Source of the DNA: Yamagishiella unicocca | Lineage: Eukaryota; Chlorophyta; Chlorophyceae; Chlamydomonadales; Volvocaceae | Direction: 5' to 3' | Assembly (NCBI GenBank): GCA_003116995.1 | Contig: BDSL01000002.1 | Coordinates: 248,001 to 312,000, forward strand | DNA length: 64,000 nucleotides | Shown: positions 47,472 to 59,800 of the stretch, piece by piece | How positions within the stretch are numbered: the stretch's first letter is position 1 | How the letters are laid out: every line of letters begins with the position of its first letter | Position numbers and translations under genes: made by a program | Notes under the pieces: generated by a model | The model's database searches: none | Seen by the model: only the letters and a program-made list of their open reading frames with translations | What the model was told of the DNA's origin: nothing

Positions 47472-48368
47472 CTACACATCGACGGACTTTCCGCAGACTG
47501 CAGCGGGGGCCGATTCCTCGGCAGCGACGGGCACAGTGCCTAGAGCAATGATCAGCATGCAGTTAACGGTGGCCGTCATGATGGAGCCGGCCACCATGGT
47601 ACGGACACGGTGCTTGATTGGGCCATTGATGTCCTCAGTGATTGACTCCATGGTGAGGAAGGTGTCCGTCATCTGAATGTATAGGAGCGTAGCCTGCAAG
47701 GAGAGAGTCAGAGCGTCAGTATGACACGTTTTGATTGTAAACAATATGGCATTATGGGTGGTGGAGCGAGTGTAATGGAATCTTCGTAACGAAAAAAGAT
47801 ACTTACAACGCAAAACAGACCCATCCACGAAAGGCGCGTCTTAGCGAAGGCGTTGGTGACCATGGCGCCAGCGAGACCGACGATAAGGGCAACCTCAAGG
47901 CAAACAATGAACCTGTGAGGATGGGGTGGTGATCTCAGTTATTCAAAATAGAGGCTTACGAAAGCAGGGACCGGCCAAAAGATAGCAATGTTACAACGGG
48001 TTTCAGACCAAAAGGCAGAATCATCGGGCACATCGCTGACACTGAAGAGAAAAATGGTATGAAAGCAGAGAAGATCATGTAAAAACGCACCAGTAGTAGC
48101 GGAAGAGCTCCATGCATGGCAGGCCGGCTGAAAAACCGTTGATGCCTGAGAACACGTCGGACCATGTGGCATCGCATTTGTCTTGAACCGATGCAATGCC
48201 AGCTAGGCTGACAGTCCTGTTGGGCGGAATATACAGTGCAAGTAGTTTAAGCGGCTGTACCGTATACAGTTGTTGACAACCGCTTGCTGTGAACTGCAGC
48301 AGCAGACAACCTTACCAGGTGCAGAAGACGAGGGCCGTAAGGCCGAGGATAATAGTGTTGGATGCCAT
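47472..48368 (-). CDS. Four-TM membrane protein B (paralogue of 36223-37027)
   Basis: 168 aa. Exons 48368-48316, 48216-48091, 47912-47807, 47693-47472, with the same phases and same first three exon sizes as copy A. Sequence runs MASNTIILGLTALVFCTW, TVSLAGIASVQDKCDATWSD, FIVCLEVALIVGLAGAM, LSWMGLFCVVATLLYIQMTD, TMVAGSIMTATVNCMLIIAL and a diverged tail ending KSVDV. The transmembrane segments are more conserved than the loops and tail, as expected for a functional duplicate. Intron 2 contains a dispersed repeat. Function unknown. Confidence 0.78.
47961..48075 (+). repeat. Single copy of the 30.4-31.4 kb repeat, inside an intron
   Basis: Within intron 2 of four-TM gene B. It shares, in order, AAAAGATAGCA, TTACAACGGG, CAGACCAAAAGGC, ATCGGGCACATCGC and GACACTGAAGAG with the inverted arms near 30.4 and 31.4 kb. 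Confidence 0.6.
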
Positions 48369-50264
48369 TTCTGTCAAGAAGGGCGAATGAGGAGGCGGTT
48401 ATTGCTTTGCTTGGGCCTAAGTTGGAAATGATAGGTGCTCGGACGGCGCGACCTGGCCGCCGTTGCACTTACGACTAGCAACAAGATTAAAAGATATGTA
48501 GATGATATGTGCTGTCTTATAACAGCAAGGATTGTGCTGCTTTTGTGGAGGTTGTACTCACCTCTGGCGAAGCGTTGACCGGGACTGATGTACTTAGACC
48601 AGGAACAAAGGCGGGCGAATTACAGTGTTGTTGGAGCAATGTGACTGACACCCCTAAAGTGATACAACGCTCCTTTTATCAGTGCGAGTCGTCGCCTTGC
48701 GAATCCGAAAGTTGCCGTACATAATGTGGATCTAGGTTCTGACGGACAGTGAGACAGACCTTGCTCACCATGTTTGTGCCCGATATATTGGCTAATTCCG
48801 TATATTGGCAGTACATGCTGCCATAAGGAATGAATGTCGCTTCCAACCTCTTGGGAATTCCGAAAAATTCGATCTGCATTGACGACGGAGGTGCCAGCTG
48901 TAGCAATACTGGGCTTACTTGCTGATGTCGGTGCTGTGCAATGTTGTTCAGCACTAGTGCAAGGCGCCAATACATGTATCGATATGTGTGCTAGTATTCC
49001 AGCACAGATAATGGGATTCAATGTGGCCTAACGATTTTTACCGCATAACGAGCAACCGAGGAATATACACCTTGTGCAAGAGCAACGAACAAAGATGCAC
49101 TCATCATATACAGATCAGCATTGTAGTACCGTCCTGTCTGTGTCTGATATTGCTAGGGACAGTCAGTCATGGATAACTTGATGACGATTCCTTTGAGTGG
49201 CCAGTTCAGGTACCATGGTGGCCCGCCAGTGAATCAATGTGTATATATCAAATAGTTGCTTTATAAAACAGCCGGTCATGTTGCGCATTACCTCACGCTC
49301 ACGTTTCCTAACCGGTATCACGACGTTCGCTCCTGCGGCAGCATGCAAGCCTCATCGTAAGATTTGGATAAGCATCGGCCTGCTTCCATCGTGTGGGAAA
49401 CGGACAACCCGCAGGTACCGGTAGTTCCATGCGCTGTGTATGCCCCTTGTTGCCCTGCATGGCCCTTGTTGCCGTCCTGTGTTACAATGGAAGGGCAATC
49501 GGCTGCAGTGTCCTGTAGTAGCTAGTCCCCAATCCTCTCCAAACGACTCATGGCGCTGATATCGGCACCATTCATGCGTTGAGGGAGTCACGCCCTAACA
49601 TGATCTTTGCGCATGCCGCAGCAGTTCGACCATCTTACATCGCTGCACCCACATCATTCCCATGCCACGACGCTGCACTATCGTTACACCCATCCCACGA
49701 CACTGCACCGGCATTTCGCTCATCCCACGGTGATGCCCCTTCGTTCGGCCGGTTGCCCATGTCCCCATCGGCATTCCTCCCATCATTCAACGCTTCATCA
49801 GCCTCTGGTACTACTCCTGCCAGCTGTCCCGCCGGGTCACTGCTCTGCTTCCTCCCTCCCGCGCTTGGGCCGCCCGTCTCGCTGCTGCTCCACCTGCTCC
49901 TCGTCCGCCTCAACGTCCTGTCAGAGGGTGCGTGGGGGGCGGTGGGGGAGGGGTGATGGGGGGGTGCCTCCTGCGCTCCAGGTTTGGGTGTGCTGGTGCT
50001 GCATTCAAGTGGAGTGGGTCTCCCCGCTCGCACCTCGTGTCCCCCTACTGCACGAGATGCTGTGTGTCCCCGTGTGCCATAACTGCAAACCTTACCTCAC
50101 TCTGGTGCCGGCAGCTTAGGAGACATTGGGAGTGCTCATTTTCCTGCAGGGCCACGTCATACAAGAAGGCCACTTTACACTCGTGAAAGTGCAACCGCGC
50201 TGAAGTACAGACGCGGCACACATGGGTGCAAAGAAGAGTACTGCAAACACCCTTCGCAACCCCA
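48369..50264. other. Gene-poor region, no gene supported
   Basis: No convincing frame. It includes the promoter of four-TM gene B. A minus-strand frame at 49635-50033 is low complexity and coincides with a 30-bp repeat, so it is not called. Confidence 0.4.
49641..49730. repeat. Three imperfect 30-bp tandem units
   Basis: Units 49641-49670, 49671-49700 and 49701-49730 share C(G/A)CTGCAC near the start and CCCACG(A/G) or CCACGA at the end. The period is a multiple of 3. On the minus strand it would code for ten-residue units of the AVSWDGCNDS / AASWHGNDVG type. Confidence 0.7.
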
Positions 50265-50693
50265 TTACGCTAGCAGCTCCTCAGCAGCAATAATAAGCGC
50301 CCTGGCCGCGGCGCGAACAGGGGCATACGCCGGCGCCTGCTGGACCTGCGCCTTCAAACTTGTGAGTTTCTTGGGGTCGATATCCTTGTCGCCTATTGGG
50401 TCTGCGTCGGCCACGCGTCGGCTGCGCCAGTTCATCACGACAGGCCACTGGTCGATCGCTGCCGTAGCGTCCTGCTCGGACCCAAGCTTAGAGCTGAAGA
50501 AAGCAACAAGGACATCGCGGAGCTCGTCCTTTTCCGCCTCGCTGATGAACTTGTTGCCCAGCTTAAAGACTGCCTCGGAGATGTGGGAGACTTGCTGCAG
50601 GCCGCGCTCCGCGAACTTGGTATTTAACTCTTCCACCATGAGCCACCCCACCTTGCCTTGAAGGTCGGCCACGTGCACCATTTCCGGAAGCAT
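50265..50693 (-). CDS. Uncharacterised 142-aa helical protein
   Basis: Intact single frame from MLPEMVHVADLQGKVGWL to AARALIIAAEELLA and stop. Composition is balanced, with amphipathic helices: ISEAVFKLGNKFISEAEKDE, LRDVLVAFFSSKLGSEQDA, DIDPKKLTSLKAQVQQ. It has no signal peptide or TM segment. The frame is open a further 15 codons upstream (SSGSKWDTVAVPG) behind a possible TATAG acceptor, so an upstream exon may exist. I recognise no family. A real gene is suggested by even codon use and the absence of low complexity in an otherwise repeat-rich stretch. Confidence 0.5.
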   Translation of the reverse strand: MLPEMVHVADLQGKVGWLMVEELNTKFAERGLQQVSHISEAVFKLGNKFISEAEKDELRDVLVAFFSSKLGSEQDATAAIDQWPVVMNWRSRRVADADPIGDKDIDPKKLTSLKAQVQQAPAYAPVRAAARALIIAAEELLA

Positions 50694-50848
50694 GCCCGGC
50701 ACTGCTACTGTGTCCCACTTGCTGCCACTTGACGCGAGGCTATAGGCACGTCCGAGTCCTTATGGTCACGCTTATTGTTGGGCTGGATACTTTCAGGCAG
50801 CTTCTCGTAAACGGTCGGGACGCTGAAGGGTATTCCAAATCGGAGAGA

Positions 50849-50989
50849 GGCCACGTTCACCCGGTGTGCCAGAGGTGTTTAGGCCGTGTGCCAGAGGTTT
50901 AGGCCACGTTTACCGGTGTGCCAGAGGTTTAGGCCACGTTCACCGGTGTGCCAGAGGTTTAGGCCACGTTCACCGGTGTGCCAGAGGTA
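50849..50989. repeat. Tandem repeat, about five 30-bp units
   Basis: The unit GGCCACGTTCACCGGTGTGC plus CAGAGGTTTA is repeated. Units start at 50849, 50882 (short, about 20 bp, missing the CACGTTCACC part), 50902, 50932 and 50962. The 50932 and 50962 units are identical up to the last bases. Confidence 0.9.
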
Positions 50990-53869
50990 TTTTTGTACAC
51001 GTAGCAAGTGCTCTGAACGTTACCCTGGCCCCAGCGACGGTGTATGTGTCACCGTATATTTTTCAGGTACCGGTAACTGACAGTAGAGGCAGTCTTGTTA
51101 TGTCAGCTGCGGAGCAAGAAAGTGGACAGAAATACCGTAAAAAGTGCGTCTTCATTAATGACGGTGAAAAGCTATAAGGATAGAGTATAGGTAGTTACCC
51201 TAATCCATAAACCGTATGGATTTTGTGCAAAAGTACGCATGTGAACACCAATTCGGATAACGCACCGAATTGTCGGAAATCCGAACTACCACATGTGAAC
51301 TGGCCCTAATATCAAAGCGAACACATCAAAGCGAACACCCAACTCTAAAACCGACAGAAAGCGTGCCGCAAACAAAGAGCGCTTTTTGCTCGATTCCACG
51401 AAGGGGAATCAAGCACAGAGTATCGTTTGCAACTCGGTCACAAAGTGTGCAGCAAAGAAGGTGCGCAGTCCTGTACTGCATCGTAGTCAACCCCGCCGTC
51501 ACAAGGTGCGCCACTGCTACGGAACGCCACCTACCGGCACCAGATTGAGAGCCAGACAAACTTTCGTACAGGTATAATTATCTATCACCCTAATTCATTA
51601 CTTGGACGTCTCACACTCTCAATTACACGCGGTTGTAGATACATGGCAGATGTCAGCACTGCCAGGTCATGGGAATGACACAGGCGACGCAGCTGTGAAC
51701 CAAAATGCATGATCCTAATGATTTACCACCTGACGGGCCTAACGCAAGTAAGAGGGGCTGCAGGGGAGTTGGAGCGTGAAGTCACGGACAACGACGACGT
51801 TGGAGAGGAGGTGGAGGACAAAGGTATGTTTTGCTTGCATGGTCCCAATGCAGGGTATGGTACTAAAAGAGTATGAAACCATCATTTGGAGGTTCGCAAC
51901 AATAACTTCTCTGTCCACCCATGTTTCCTTAACCTACAGGTTCCACACTCATTGAGTATCATCAGCGACGGCTGGACTGACCTTACAGAAGCTCGGCGTC
52001 AGAAGCTGGCTAGGCTAGTGGATGGGCTTCGGCTGGCCGGGGCTTCTGGCGACGGTGGCAGTAACGCTGGGCCTGCTGGGCCAGGCTGGGCCTAGTGATG
52101 TCCCTAACCGGCAGGGGGGATCCCGGAACGAAGAAGGCAGCAGAAGGCAGGTTCGTCGCAAAATCAGCCAACCGCCAACAGACCAAGAGAAGTCGGAGGA
52201 GAATTTGAAGCGCCTGGTGAGGAGCCTAGATGATCTTTATGGCAGTGGCCAAGCATCATCAACTTGCCATGTGTGCCTTTCACATGCCAGCGAACCTCAC
52301 AAGTCCGGCCGGGTACAATGGAGGTTAATGTCGGTTCTGGACGTCCGTCGTCCCTACGCTGGGGGACAGTAATGGGGGGTGTCGGGCGTGACTGCGACAC
52401 AATCTGCCCCGTTCTGCTCCAGGGCGGCCCCCTACTGGCAGCGACTCGCGTCGCACACCGTATGTAGCGGTGCGGGCCAAGCCGGCACGTGTCTGACATG
52501 GATTGCACGCAATGCTTTAGACGCGTTCAACAGCGTGCAGATCTTGGAGCTGCCGGAGCGGGTCTAGTAACTGCGACATGTTGCGATCGGTTGCGCCACC
52601 TACGATGTTCAGAGGGGAAGAAAGCGCCGTCCGCTCCTGCCAGGCAGCGAACACCTGTTGGGTGGATGCCTGAGCTTGAGGTTGCGTCGAGGCGGGGAAG
52701 ACGTCGCCGCGGTGACGCTGAGGTGTCACAACAGCAGGACTGAGCCATGCTCACCAGCAGTCTGTTGCGCCCAAACGCACAACGTGCTGCTGTTGTGCTT
52801 TCCAGGCTGGCCGCGGCTGGCAGACTCCAGGCCTGATCCGTACGCCGTCGGAAGCGCCCAGGCTACAACTGATCAGGTTGTAGACTCAGTGGCGAACAGG
52901 CTGAGCGCCGCAAGTCGCCACCTCTTCCGGGTGCTGACCCAGGTGTACATGGTTCACGGCTGAGGCGCGCCCCACAGTTGCACTGTTGCTTGCGGGGCAA
53001 CAAATGCTCGGCACTGTCGGTACACGTCCGTAACTGGGCACCTCGTGCGAGAGGATACGTTGAGCAGGGCCAGGAATGCCAGAGGCGGCATGCCGCTGTA
53101 CTAAGGCGGCGTAAACTTAGTGGGCCCGATGTGCGCATCCTATCCTTTCGGCTCCGATTGTGAGCCAGCTACCACTGACAGCCGTAAGCTACCAGAAGAT
53201 TTGCGTCTCTGGAGCGGCGCCGAAACCATCAACTAGTGCCCACGAAACGGCTATGCCGGTCTAGGCCATGACAACTGAGAAGCAACCGAGTACGGAACGG
53301 TGGCGTCTAACGGCCATATAGCCACTAACTCGGGCAGCTCAGGCCATCTGGCCGACCTAGGTACGCGTTGGAACTGATTGGGCACAGTGCCTGCAAGGTA
53401 ACTGACGATACCTGACGGTAACAGGCACTCGCATACAACGACCCTTGGGTCAGTTGGTCTTTGGTGGAGGGCCACAGAGTGGACAGCGTGCATTTGGCCG
53501 TATCTACTTATACATGTGTCATGCCGGCGTGGCCCCGCCCTCCTCCACGAGCCGCGTCACTTCTGATTCGGCAAGCGTTCGGCAAGAGGCCAGTTAGCCA
53601 AGGTGCCAAGCCCCTGAAAGCTGAAACAGTTCACTCCGTACGCGGAGGTGCCGTATAGCCACATGATCTAAACTATTGGGAGGTGTTTGTATGCATGCTG
53701 CCTGTGCCTTGGGACGCATCTGATGCAGGTCGTGCATTACACGTCGCAACTTTAAAGTTTGAACACCAAAGGACCACATTACCACATTGAACTGCACACT
53801 ATGTGTTTGGTTCTCTGACCATGTCACTTTGATTTGTTACTGATGCGGCAGTGAGCGGCTCGGGCTGAG
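50990..53869. other. Gene-poor region with coding-like fragments
   Basis: Fragments such as 51892-52095 (contains VPHSLSIISDGWTD), 52140-52290 (KISQPPTDQEKSEENLKRLV) and 52800-52963 (DQVVDSVANRLSAASRHLFR) look coding, but I could not join them in one phased model. They may be an unrecognised gene or decayed transposon sequence. Confidence 0.3.
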
Positions 53870-56800
53870 ATGGCGACCGGAAAGGGTGCGAAGGCAAAAG
53901 GTGCGGACTTGTGCTAATGCATTTTCTATTTTGAAACCTGAATGTGTCGCGGTGCTTAACAACACAGGCAAGCGTGGATTTTCCGGCCAGCTGCTCGCGA
54001 CAGCAGGGTTGGTAGCTTTTTCGGCCGCCTACTTCGCATACCGTGGCCGTGAACATTTCAAACCCCCAGTCCTGTCGCCGATAAAAGCACCAAAGCTTAC
54101 CGATCTATCGGAATTTGATGCGTCCTACAAGGATCAGATGCTCTGGGGTAGTTACAGGTCAGGGCTCTATTTTGGAATGCGCACAAGGTAAGCGGCCCTG
54201 CGGGCGGTAGGATGCCCTGGGACAGACTATTTTACGTTACAGCTACAGGGCGGATTATATGGCAGCTGACGTCCTGCTCGTCGTTACTTCTCCATAGGAC
54301 GCCCAAGGGGCTGCTGTCGGGTATGCTCTGGTTTGATCCAGACGACCCCAACACGCTCAATCAAATGCGGGCACGGCATGAAGCAAGCCAGGGGGATGGG
54401 CTGTCGTCGTATGGGTGGAAGCGGCATGACGGCCGCACGTACGGCACTCAAGAGCTCATCGACGGGGAGTACAACATTTCGCTGTCCATGGTAAGCCTGA
54501 AGGGCTCAGGACAAGCTCGTGGGGACCAGGTTTCGGGGCGGATCGGAATGTCTTAGGTTGGGGCGTTCAGGCACACAAGGCCCCCAAGTCCGGCAAAGTA
54601 GTTTCCCGCCGCCGGGTCCTCGCCCTCATCTATGCTTCCACCCACCCAACCTCAACTTCGCGTCCGCACCTAAAGCCCCCAAAAACCCTTCGCACCCCCA
54701 GCTCAAGTCTTTCAGCCCCGAGTCCGGCCCCGGCGGCGACTGGTCCGTGCGGCTGCAGCTGGCTCGCACTGCTGTCCTGCCGCAGCGGCGTCGTCGCATC
54801 AGCGTGGTGGTCTACCTGGGGGACGAGGACGCACCCCGGGCGCCTTGGCAGGTGCGGCGTGAGGGGCGGCGAGCGGCCTGCTGGGACAGGGCAGGCGACA
54901 CCTCGCGAGCGTCAGGGGGGCGCGTTGCGTTCGGGTTTATATCCTGCGCGAAGGCGCCAGCGCCAGGGCCAAGCCGCCCCACAAGCTCCTCCAAAGCCGG
55001 CGCTAGGAGCATAGGTTCGTCGAGCAGCGAGCATGTTAGTGGGGGATTTATAAAAGAAATCCGCGGAACCACGGCCGACAAACCATGGAGCCGTGGGGGA
55101 ACAGGGCGCCGAGGGTGCCCATGGGCACGGCCGCTCTGGCGCCCACTGCCTCACGTCCTCACACTGGAGCGGCCACCCAGCGGAACTTGTCACGGACAAG
55201 AATCTCCACCCCGCATGCGCACTTGCCTTCCTCGCCGCGTCCTTCTGCGTCGTCCACCTCCCCGATGTGTCCGACCCGCGGGTCGCAGGTGCTCCCTGAT
55301 GGCGAGGTCACGGACCTCCGCAGCGGCCCCGCCACCCTGCTGTCAGGGGCCAGCAGCGCGCTGGGGAAGGGGGCCACGCGGTGGGCGCTGCACGCCATGG
55401 AGAGCAGCGGTGGGTCGGCGGGGGTGGTGGGTGGTGGGGAACGTGCCCATGGCGGCGGGGGAACGGAGTTGGAAGGGGGGGAGCGCGGCGGCGTAAGGGG
55501 GTGACCCCCTTGCATGGTCCCTCGCTGTTTCCTCAAGGCAAATAACGTTAGAGGCGCTGACATCCACGCCGGTGATGACGACGCACTGCACCATGGTGCT
55601 TGGCCGCAAGTAGGCGAAGCTCGTGGAGGAGTTGCTGCTGTTGCCGTCGGTCGCGGTGCTCGCCGCGGGGTTGCGGCTCTCGGCGGCGCGAGCTCCCTCG
55701 ACCGCTGCCGCCCCCACCCCCCCGCGCCCGCAGCGCTTTCCGGCGCCCGCAGCCGCGGCTGTAGGCTGGACTACCTGAGCCTGGGCATGGAGAACAAGAA
55801 CTACCTGCTGCGGGTGCGGGACCTGATGCTGACCACGATGTGGGAGCGCCTGGAGAGGTGCGTGAGGGGGGAGAGAACAGCACTTTTTGTGTGCGCCCAA
55901 GCCCATGTTGTTGCTGCGGCAGCTATGAGTTGCCTGCTGCACTGCACGTTGGCACCTGCGTGCCGAGCTGCTTGGGACCGACCGTCGTCCGGGTTGAGGG
56001 GGGCGCCTTGCCTCGGGAGGAAGCCGTCGTCAGCTGCAGCGGCACCCTCCCCCTTTGCTGCGGAACCCTCCCCCCCGAGGGGGACTATCCTTTACCCCCC
56101 CACCCGCACCGCGGTGCTGCAGGCAGCCCAGCAGCAACCGCTTCCGGCTGTACCTACCCAACGGGGCGACCACCTCCGCGGACCTGGCCATGTTCCAGGT
56201 CACCTGCGTGCTGCCCTCCGCAGTGGACTTCGCGTTCACCAGCAGCGCAGGTGGGGACCGGGGCTCCCGCAACGTGTGTTCGTAGACCCCGGCGACGCGT
56301 GTGCTGACCTACCGCGGAGCCTACCGCGGAAAACGCCACTGTTGTTGTGTGCGGGCATGAGGCGACGTGGGCAGCTGCGCTTGAGGGGCGGGAGGCTGGG
56401 GCAGGCAGGGGCCTAGGCAGGTGTGTCTTGCGCCCATGACACCTCGCCCCGAAGCACGGGCCGTCACGACTGCAGCACCCTCGCGCTGCCCTCCGCCCCG
56501 TGTGCCAGACGACTCGCTCGGCTGGGGGAACCGGCTCGACTCTCTGCTGGGGCCGGGGCTGGACGGCGCGCTGGCGGCCAAGGAGAAGGAGTTCGATGAC
56601 AGGTGTGTTACGGGGGACGAGGGGAGCCGGAGCGTGGCGGATGGGCGGGAGCGGTGCGGGCTGCCCGAGGAGGGCAAACCTAGTACTCGCCGGGGCCCAG
56701 GCCAGCACACACACGACGGGCTGCGAGGGTCTGGGAGGTAGCCGCTGCGCGGCACAGCATCCACACACCCATGCAGTCGCCAGCACCAACACCAGCCACC

Positions 56801-59800
56801 CGGTTGCGCTATGTGGCCGAGGCGCCAGGTTCGAGCGCGTCTTCGGCCCGGGCCTGAGGCGGCAGCGGCCGGCGGCGGCGGGAGAGGGCGGCGCTGGGCT
56901 GGATCCGGCGGCAGTGCCGGGGCCGGAGCCCTCGCTGCCCGATGGCACGCTGGAGGTGTCCCGCGCGGCGCTGTCCAACATGCTGGGCAGCGTGGGATAC
57001 TTCTACGGCAGCTCGCTGGTCAGTGCGGGGCCCGGGGGAGGTTGCAAGGAAAAGCCGTGTATGAAAGGGAGCAGGGGGGGAGGCGCGGGAGACGGGTCGG
57101 AGTCGCAGTCGAGTGCGGCGCGGTGCGGCGTTAGCAGGTCGCGGGCACGGGCCGCTGGCGGGTCTCGGTGGCAGTGGGGCTGGAGGCAAGGCGGAAGCAC
57201 GCGACTCCGCGTTACGGGGGGAATGGTGTGATGCGGATGACTGCAGCAGGCAGGCGGCTCCCTCCGCGCTGGGCCGGAGGGCGTATGCTTTCTAGTTCCT
57301 TGTCGCTTGCTTGCCCGCCCTCACTCACTCTCCCTCACCCGCCGTCCCTGGTGGCTCCACGCCCGGTGGCTTTGTGTCCGGCGGCAGGTGCGCACGGGTG
57401 GCTCCGGCTCGGAGCCCCAGCTGTACTGGCCCGCGGCGCTCTTCACCGCCGTGCCCAGCCGCAGCTTCTTTCCGCGCGGCTTCCTTTGGGACGAGGGCTT
57501 CCATCAGCTGCTGGTGCAGGTGGGTGCAGGGGTGTGGGGAGTAAGCGTCGAGGACGGAGCGGTCTTGCAGCCAGCCGTAAGGTGATTGCTGGTTTGCAGT
57601 CAGCCACCACCAAAATGTGAAAACGGTGTCAACACCGCTACCTGCTGCAACGGCGGCACGGCGGCTGCGGCAGGCCAGCAGGGCAAGCGCCCCTCCTTTC
57701 CCACTCTTCCCCCTCCCCGTGTAATCGGTCTTGCATCTCACCCGCCTCACGAACCAAACCGCCTGCCCCACCGCCCGTTGGCGGCAACGACCCGCCTAAC
57801 CGCCTCCGCAGAAGTGGGACCCCCAGCTCAGCCGGGACATGATCGCCCACTGGCTGGACCTCATGAACAGCCAGGGCTGGATACCCAGGTGGGGCTGAGG
57901 CATCTACGCCGCGCGCTGACCCCACACCGCCTGCTATGACATGCTCGCGCCCATTCGGCTCCTTTTGTCGCGGCTGCCGGTGGTGTGGCTACAGCGGCGT
58001 GACCTGTGTGCGTAACGCCCCCACACTCTCCGTCTCGTGGTCGCCGCCCGCGCCCCCCCGTCCACTGGCAGGGAGCAGATCTTGGGTGAGGAGGCGCGCA
58101 TGCGCGTGCCGGCGGAGTTCGTGGTGCAGAACCCAAGCCATGCCAACCCGCCGTCGCTGTTCCTGCCCATTGCCAAGATGGCGGCGCAGCTGGTGGCGGC
58201 GGCGGCAGAGCGGGCTGCCGGCGCAGGTACGGTCAGCGCCGTGTGTTATGGATGTGTAATGGGAATACTGATCCCGGGGATGGGAGTTGTGTTCGTCTCA
58301 GTGCGAGCTAGGCCTCAGGTGGTGGTGCGGCCGAAGCGGGAGGGAGTGTGGGGCGCAAAGCTTGGTGAGGTATGCGGGCGCGAGGTGCGCGGCGACGCAC
58401 CCACAGCTGGGGCGGCAGTAACGCCAGCGCCAACCCCTTGCTCGATAGCTACCCGCATGAGCGGTGCAAACTCTCGAAACGTATCGCGCCGCCGCGCTGC
58501 TTGGAGCCATCCACACCCCTGGCCGTGGGTTCGCGGACTTATTTCATACCCCCACATTTCGGTCGGTGTAAGTTCCACAGCTCCCACTCCGCCTGATCCT
58601 GCCTGGCCCCACCCCACACCCGCACACCGTGCAGCTGCCGCGAGCGGCGGTGAGGAGGAGGAGGAGCTCGCGCGCGTGTCTGCCTTCCTGCGCCGCGCCT
58701 GGCCCCGGCTGGAGGCGTGGTACAACTGGTTCAACACGACGCAGGCCGGGCCGCTGCCCACCAGCTTCAGGTGGGTGCGAGCAGGGCAGGGTTTAGCAGG
58801 GCAGGGCATGAGAAGCAACCCAACAAACCAGCGGTGGTTCGCCCCCGCTCCAGCAGCGCCCGACCCAAGCCCGGGCTGCGGTTCCCGGCGGCCCACCACC
58901 GTGCTGCGTCTCCGTCGCTGCAGGTGGCACGGCCGCGACCCCCTGGCCTCGTCGGAGCTGAACCCCAAAACCCTGACCAGCGGCCTGGACGACTACCCTC
59001 GCGCCAGCCACCCGGACGCCATCGAGCGACATTTGGACCTGCGCTGCTGGATGGCGCTGGCGTCGCAGGTAGCGTTGTAGACGTGACCTCGTCCTTGACT
59101 GGGGTGGTGAGCTTGAGCCTGGGCTGGGGACTCCGTCTTGCATGGCTGCCGCGAAAGAGCCGCCTGTGGGTTTCGCTAGTACTGATTTGCGCGTGTGAAG
59201 TGCGGGATCCAGTAGCGGCACCTGTAGCGGCATCGGTAGCAGCGCGGTTCATGTGTCGTTGCGGAGCGCGTAGGGCCTGGGGCGTGCTAGTGCGAAAATT
59301 GGACCTTGACCGGCAGACACGCGTCGCCAGCCATTGAGGTGTGCGGCTCAAGCTGAAGGACAACACGCATGTTACCTCTTGCGCATCTGGTCGAGTCTCT
59401 TATGGCGGCCCGCGTGTCACCACCGAACCACCTGTACGCACGCGTCTGCCCTCCCCCTCTTACCCGCCGCCTCGCTGCGCCTGTACGGCAGGCCATGTAC
59501 GACATCGGCTCCTCGCTGGGCCTGCCGCGGCCGGCCGTTGAGCGGTACCGTGCCGCCGCCGCCTCGCTTTCGGACCTGGGGACGCTGCAGCAGCTGCACT
59601 ACGACGAGGCTCGCGGCCGGTTCGCGGACTGGGGCACTCACACGGAGGACGTGCAGCTGGTCACGAAGGTGAGAGCCGCCGGGCCGGGCGCGCACACAGG
59701 CAGGGGGCGAGCTCAGTCACCACGTCAGAGGTTGGTTTGTAAGCGTTTTAGCTTTGGGCCGGCTACAGCGCGCGCTCTGGGGTCTCAGAGCAGCGCCTGA

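Noticed and set aside
51892..52095. SIISDGWTD motif resembling hAT-type transposase (DUF659)
   Set aside because: Only nine residues match, and the following sequence diverges at once. No dimerisation domain or terminal repeats were found.
54519..55496. 325-codon plus-strand frame
   Set aside because: GC-rich read-through of introns and exons of the glucosidase I gene; the true exons are in other frames.
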